Position numbers and translations under genes: made by a program. From the NCBI GenBank assembly GCA_019925795.1, contig CM034300.1:39117135-39181134 (forward strand): DNA of 64,000 bases, given 5' to 3'. Under the pieces are notes generated by a model, which did no database searches, was not told where the DNA came from, and saw only the letters and a program-made list of their open reading frames with translations. The stretch comes from Dendrobium chrysotoxum (lineage: Eukaryota; Streptophyta; Magnoliopsida; Asparagales; Orchidaceae). Below, one piece after another: positions 62,048-64,000 of the stretch. The stretch's first letter is position 1, and every line of letters starts with the position of its first letter.

Positions 62048-62447
62048 TGTTGCAAATCTGGGCCCAAATAGAGTGATTTTGATGATAACAAATATTACTG
62101 TTTCTTTACTACTACCATTATTGCATATTTGTTTTGTTTGCCCTGCTCACTAATGTTTTAGGTCAACAAGTTTACTTGGAATGTCAATCAGCTCAAGATC
62201 AGGTATACTTGGATTGAGTCAACATGTAATTTCAATTCTATTAAATCTCTTACTTTTTCTTGAGTCAAATGTACTGTGATGGATCCTAAAGCTAAGTAAC
62301 CTTGCACACACACACTCAGGGGGAGAAATTTGGTGAGTTAGAGTTTTTCTATTTTTGATCATATCGTACAGGACGATTACAATCGTCCTGGACGATCAGT
62401 TAAAAATATAAACCTTAATTAGGACATCCCTGGTAATTAAGTTTGAT
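62048..62447 (+). mobile_element. LTR fragment J (D-type), truncated
   Basis: Starts TGTTGCAAATCTGG inside a satellite unit and follows LTR D closely: TGATTTTGATGATAACAAATATTACTGTTT-like opening, GTTTCTTTACTACTA, CACACACACACTCAGGGGGAG, and one clear dyad pair near 62360-62400 (ATCGTACAGGACGATTACAATCGTCCTGGACGATC region). Homology stops near 62447, giving way to LINE sequence, so the rest was lost or replaced. Confidence 0.8.
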
Positions 62448-62536
62448 AACCCATTGTTTCTATTTAGATCTCTTTTTTAAATTTATAATTTCATTTTTTT
62501 AATTCTCATGTTCGTCATGCTTTAAGCTCTATTTTT

Positions 62537-63380
62537 GTAGGCCACTTCAAACGGATCAAGCCACTGCCTCTCGTTCAAGGCCTTCGATGGCTAGGATTCC
62601 TGTGGAATTGGACATCACTAAAAAGCATCCTAAAGATATTTGGCTTGGTTCTAAAAATTCTGGGTATTTATAAAGGTTGATTTTGAAAATGTTCCAGATT
62701 TTTGTTTACATTGTAAAGTTTATTGTCATTCAATAAATGATTGTTTTGTTGCCCATCCTCAACTTAGAGAAATTAATGTGGCCCATAAAAATGTTGTTGG
62801 ACAAATTGACGGCGAACCAGGTGTGCGTGGAGGTCATATGATCTATAAGGAAAAAGTTCAAAATGTTAATATGGAGGAACCAAAAGCTTTAGAGGATGAC
62901 ATAGAGATTGGCACTTTAGATAACTCCATTAGGAGTGAAGGTTTGTCGGATAAAGAAGACAAAGATAATTTTGTGAATTCTATTGAGGGAAAAGCTTAAG
63001 TGGATGTGGGGGAGAATGGTGTAGGGGAGAAAATTTGGGATATGCTAAACCATATTATTACAGGCTCCTTGATGATCCAAGGAATGGAGAAGGATAACAT
63101 GGATGAGAAAGAATTATCACTTTGTCCAGAAAATGATCAAAATGATTGTGCTGTCAACCTAGTTAGTGAGGATAAGTGTGAAAGTTGCTCTGATCCTACT
63201 TCTAAAAATATTTAGATGACAGATGGGGATAAGATTGAGGATATGGAGGAAGGGGAAATCGAATCTCATGATACTTCTACTCTAATGGATTATCTTAGGG
63301 CTCCAATATTAACTCTATGTCTCTTCCCTCTAGCCAAGCTAATATTAATAAAGAAGGTTATACTTTTGTCTAAAAAAGAA
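62537..63380 (+). pseudogene. LINE ORF1-like protein, decayed
   Basis: Wording of a plant LINE (L1-like) ORF1 with a DUF4283 end and a CCHC knuckle: PLQTDQATASRSRPSMARIP, VELDITKKHPKDIWLG, then after a frameshift FENVPDFCLHCKVYCHSIND-C, a complete C-X2-C-X4-H-X4-C at 62703-62744. The frame stays open to TAA at 62997-62999, then to 63215, through an acidic linker (MEEGEIESHD just after). The end looks like EGYTFV*KRR, the usual basic ORF1 tail. ORF1 proteins bind the element's RNA. At least one frameshift and three nonsense codons. Confidence 0.7.
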
Positions 63381-63449
63381 GGGTAAGAATTCTAAGAATA
63401 TGTCTGGCATTAGCCCTAGGGTCACTAGAGCTGCTAACCAATCTATTAA

Positions 63450-64000
63450 TGGTTAAGGCTCTTGTGTGGAATAATAGGGTGTGGGTTGTTCTCTATATTA
63501 GGATAGAGTTAACAATTTATGTAGGATCTATGATATCCAAATTCTTGTTTTAATTGAACTTTTAATTTCTGCTGTTAAATTAGATTATGTTCGCATTAAA
63601 TTGGGTTTTGATTTTTCTTTTGGCAATTGTATGAATAAAATTTTGATATTTTGGAAATGCTCTATGTCTTTAGATATTATTATGGATTTGCCTCAATTGA
63701 TCCATACTAACATTAATTTTAATCAAGTATCCTGTTATGCTTCCTTTGTCTATGCTTCTTGTTATAGATTAGGTAGGAAAACTCTTTGGGATCAGCTTAC
63801 TGACTTCTCTTCCTCTGTTAATACCCCCTAATTAGTTGGGGGGAGGGGGGGGGGGGGGGGGGGGGGTGGATTTTAACTTTATTACTAGTGCTTCTGAAAT
63901 AGTTGGACGTTACCCTCCTAATTATCAAGCTATGGAGGACTTTAATGACATTATCATGAATTGTAATCTTCATGGCATCAATAATTTTGGCAATGTTTTC
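63450..64000 (+). pseudogene. LINE ORF2 endonuclease domain, partial (runs off window)
   Basis: An exonuclease-endonuclease-phosphatase type domain at the start of LINE ORF2. Visible in order: VKALVWNNRGVG (the WN.RG opening), ILVLIELL (the catalytic Glu region), LGFDFSFGNCMNKILIFWK, QLIHTNINF, SFVYASCYRLGRKTLWDQL. After a G tract: FNFITSASEIVGRYPPNYQ and AMEDFNDIIMNCNLHGI. The GDFN motif has lost its Asp to the expanded G run at 63845-63866. It would nick target DNA for target-primed reverse transcription. The RT domain lies beyond the window. Decayed (stops near 63480-63530 and 63829). Confidence 0.75.
63845..63866 (+). repeat. G22 homopolymer inside the LINE endonuclease
   Basis: TT-G6-A-G22-T sits exactly at the GGDFN codons, so a short natural G run probably expanded. 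The length may also be unreliable in sequencing. Confidence 0.85.

Noticed and set aside
62529..62542. TTTTTGTAG before the LINE ORF1 as a 3' splice site of a host gene
   Set aside because: The downstream reading is a decayed LINE ORF1 whose DUF4283 motif continues across this point; no exon structure follows.

Overview
The window is nuclear plant DNA: AT-rich, packed with nested LTR retrotransposons and a short-period satellite. I see no host gene, tRNA, rRNA or CRISPR array. The dominant elements are Ty1/copia retrotransposons. Their gag and pol wording (TKWV..KNK, YIDDI, DIEHHFIRDHV), initiator-Met-tRNA primer sites (TGGTATCAGAGC), palindrome-rich LTRs, repeated polypurine tracts and an extra ORF after pol point to the SIRE/Maximus (Sirevirus) lineage. 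The species cannot be told from this sequence; a flowering plant with heterochromatic, possibly pericentromeric, repeats is the safest reading.

Layout. 1-27038: copia element A on the minus strand. Its 3' LTR runs off the left edge, and it carries a decayed accessory ORF 3' of pol. Its protease region holds a 5.77 kb insertion (F, 7648-13417, TG...CA ends, 5-bp target duplication). Its 5' LTR (15339-15900 plus 25792-27038) is split by copia element B (15901-25791, plus strand). A sits inside a copia integrase/RT fragment E (27039-27834). E abuts a truncated inverted relative of F (G, 27835-31277). From 31278 to 62047 the substrate is a tandem array of a ~51-bp monomer (~240 copies). It is cut into four blocks by LTR D (itself split by copia element C, 36409-46087), by GAG-only element H (48595-53987, perfect GGGAA duplication), and by solo LTR I (55202-56880, perfect CATAT duplication). 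The array ends at LTR fragment J (62048-62447). After J comes a decayed LINE: ORF1 with a CCHC knuckle, then an endonuclease domain broken by a G22 tract, running off the right edge.

Nothing encodes an intact polyprotein; every gag/pol copy has stops and frameshifts. The relative order of events is readable: 51-bp array first, then D, G, H, I and probably J into it, then C into D; separately E, then A into E, then B and F into A. The most interesting signals are the dense arrays of paired palindromes in all copia LTRs, the accessory ORF in A that B and C have lost, the GAG-only element H, a Ty3/gypsy RT fragment lodged in only one LTR of C, the dyad-bearing 51-bp satellite with a possible LTR origin, and repeated hairpins in the pol-to-LTR spacers.
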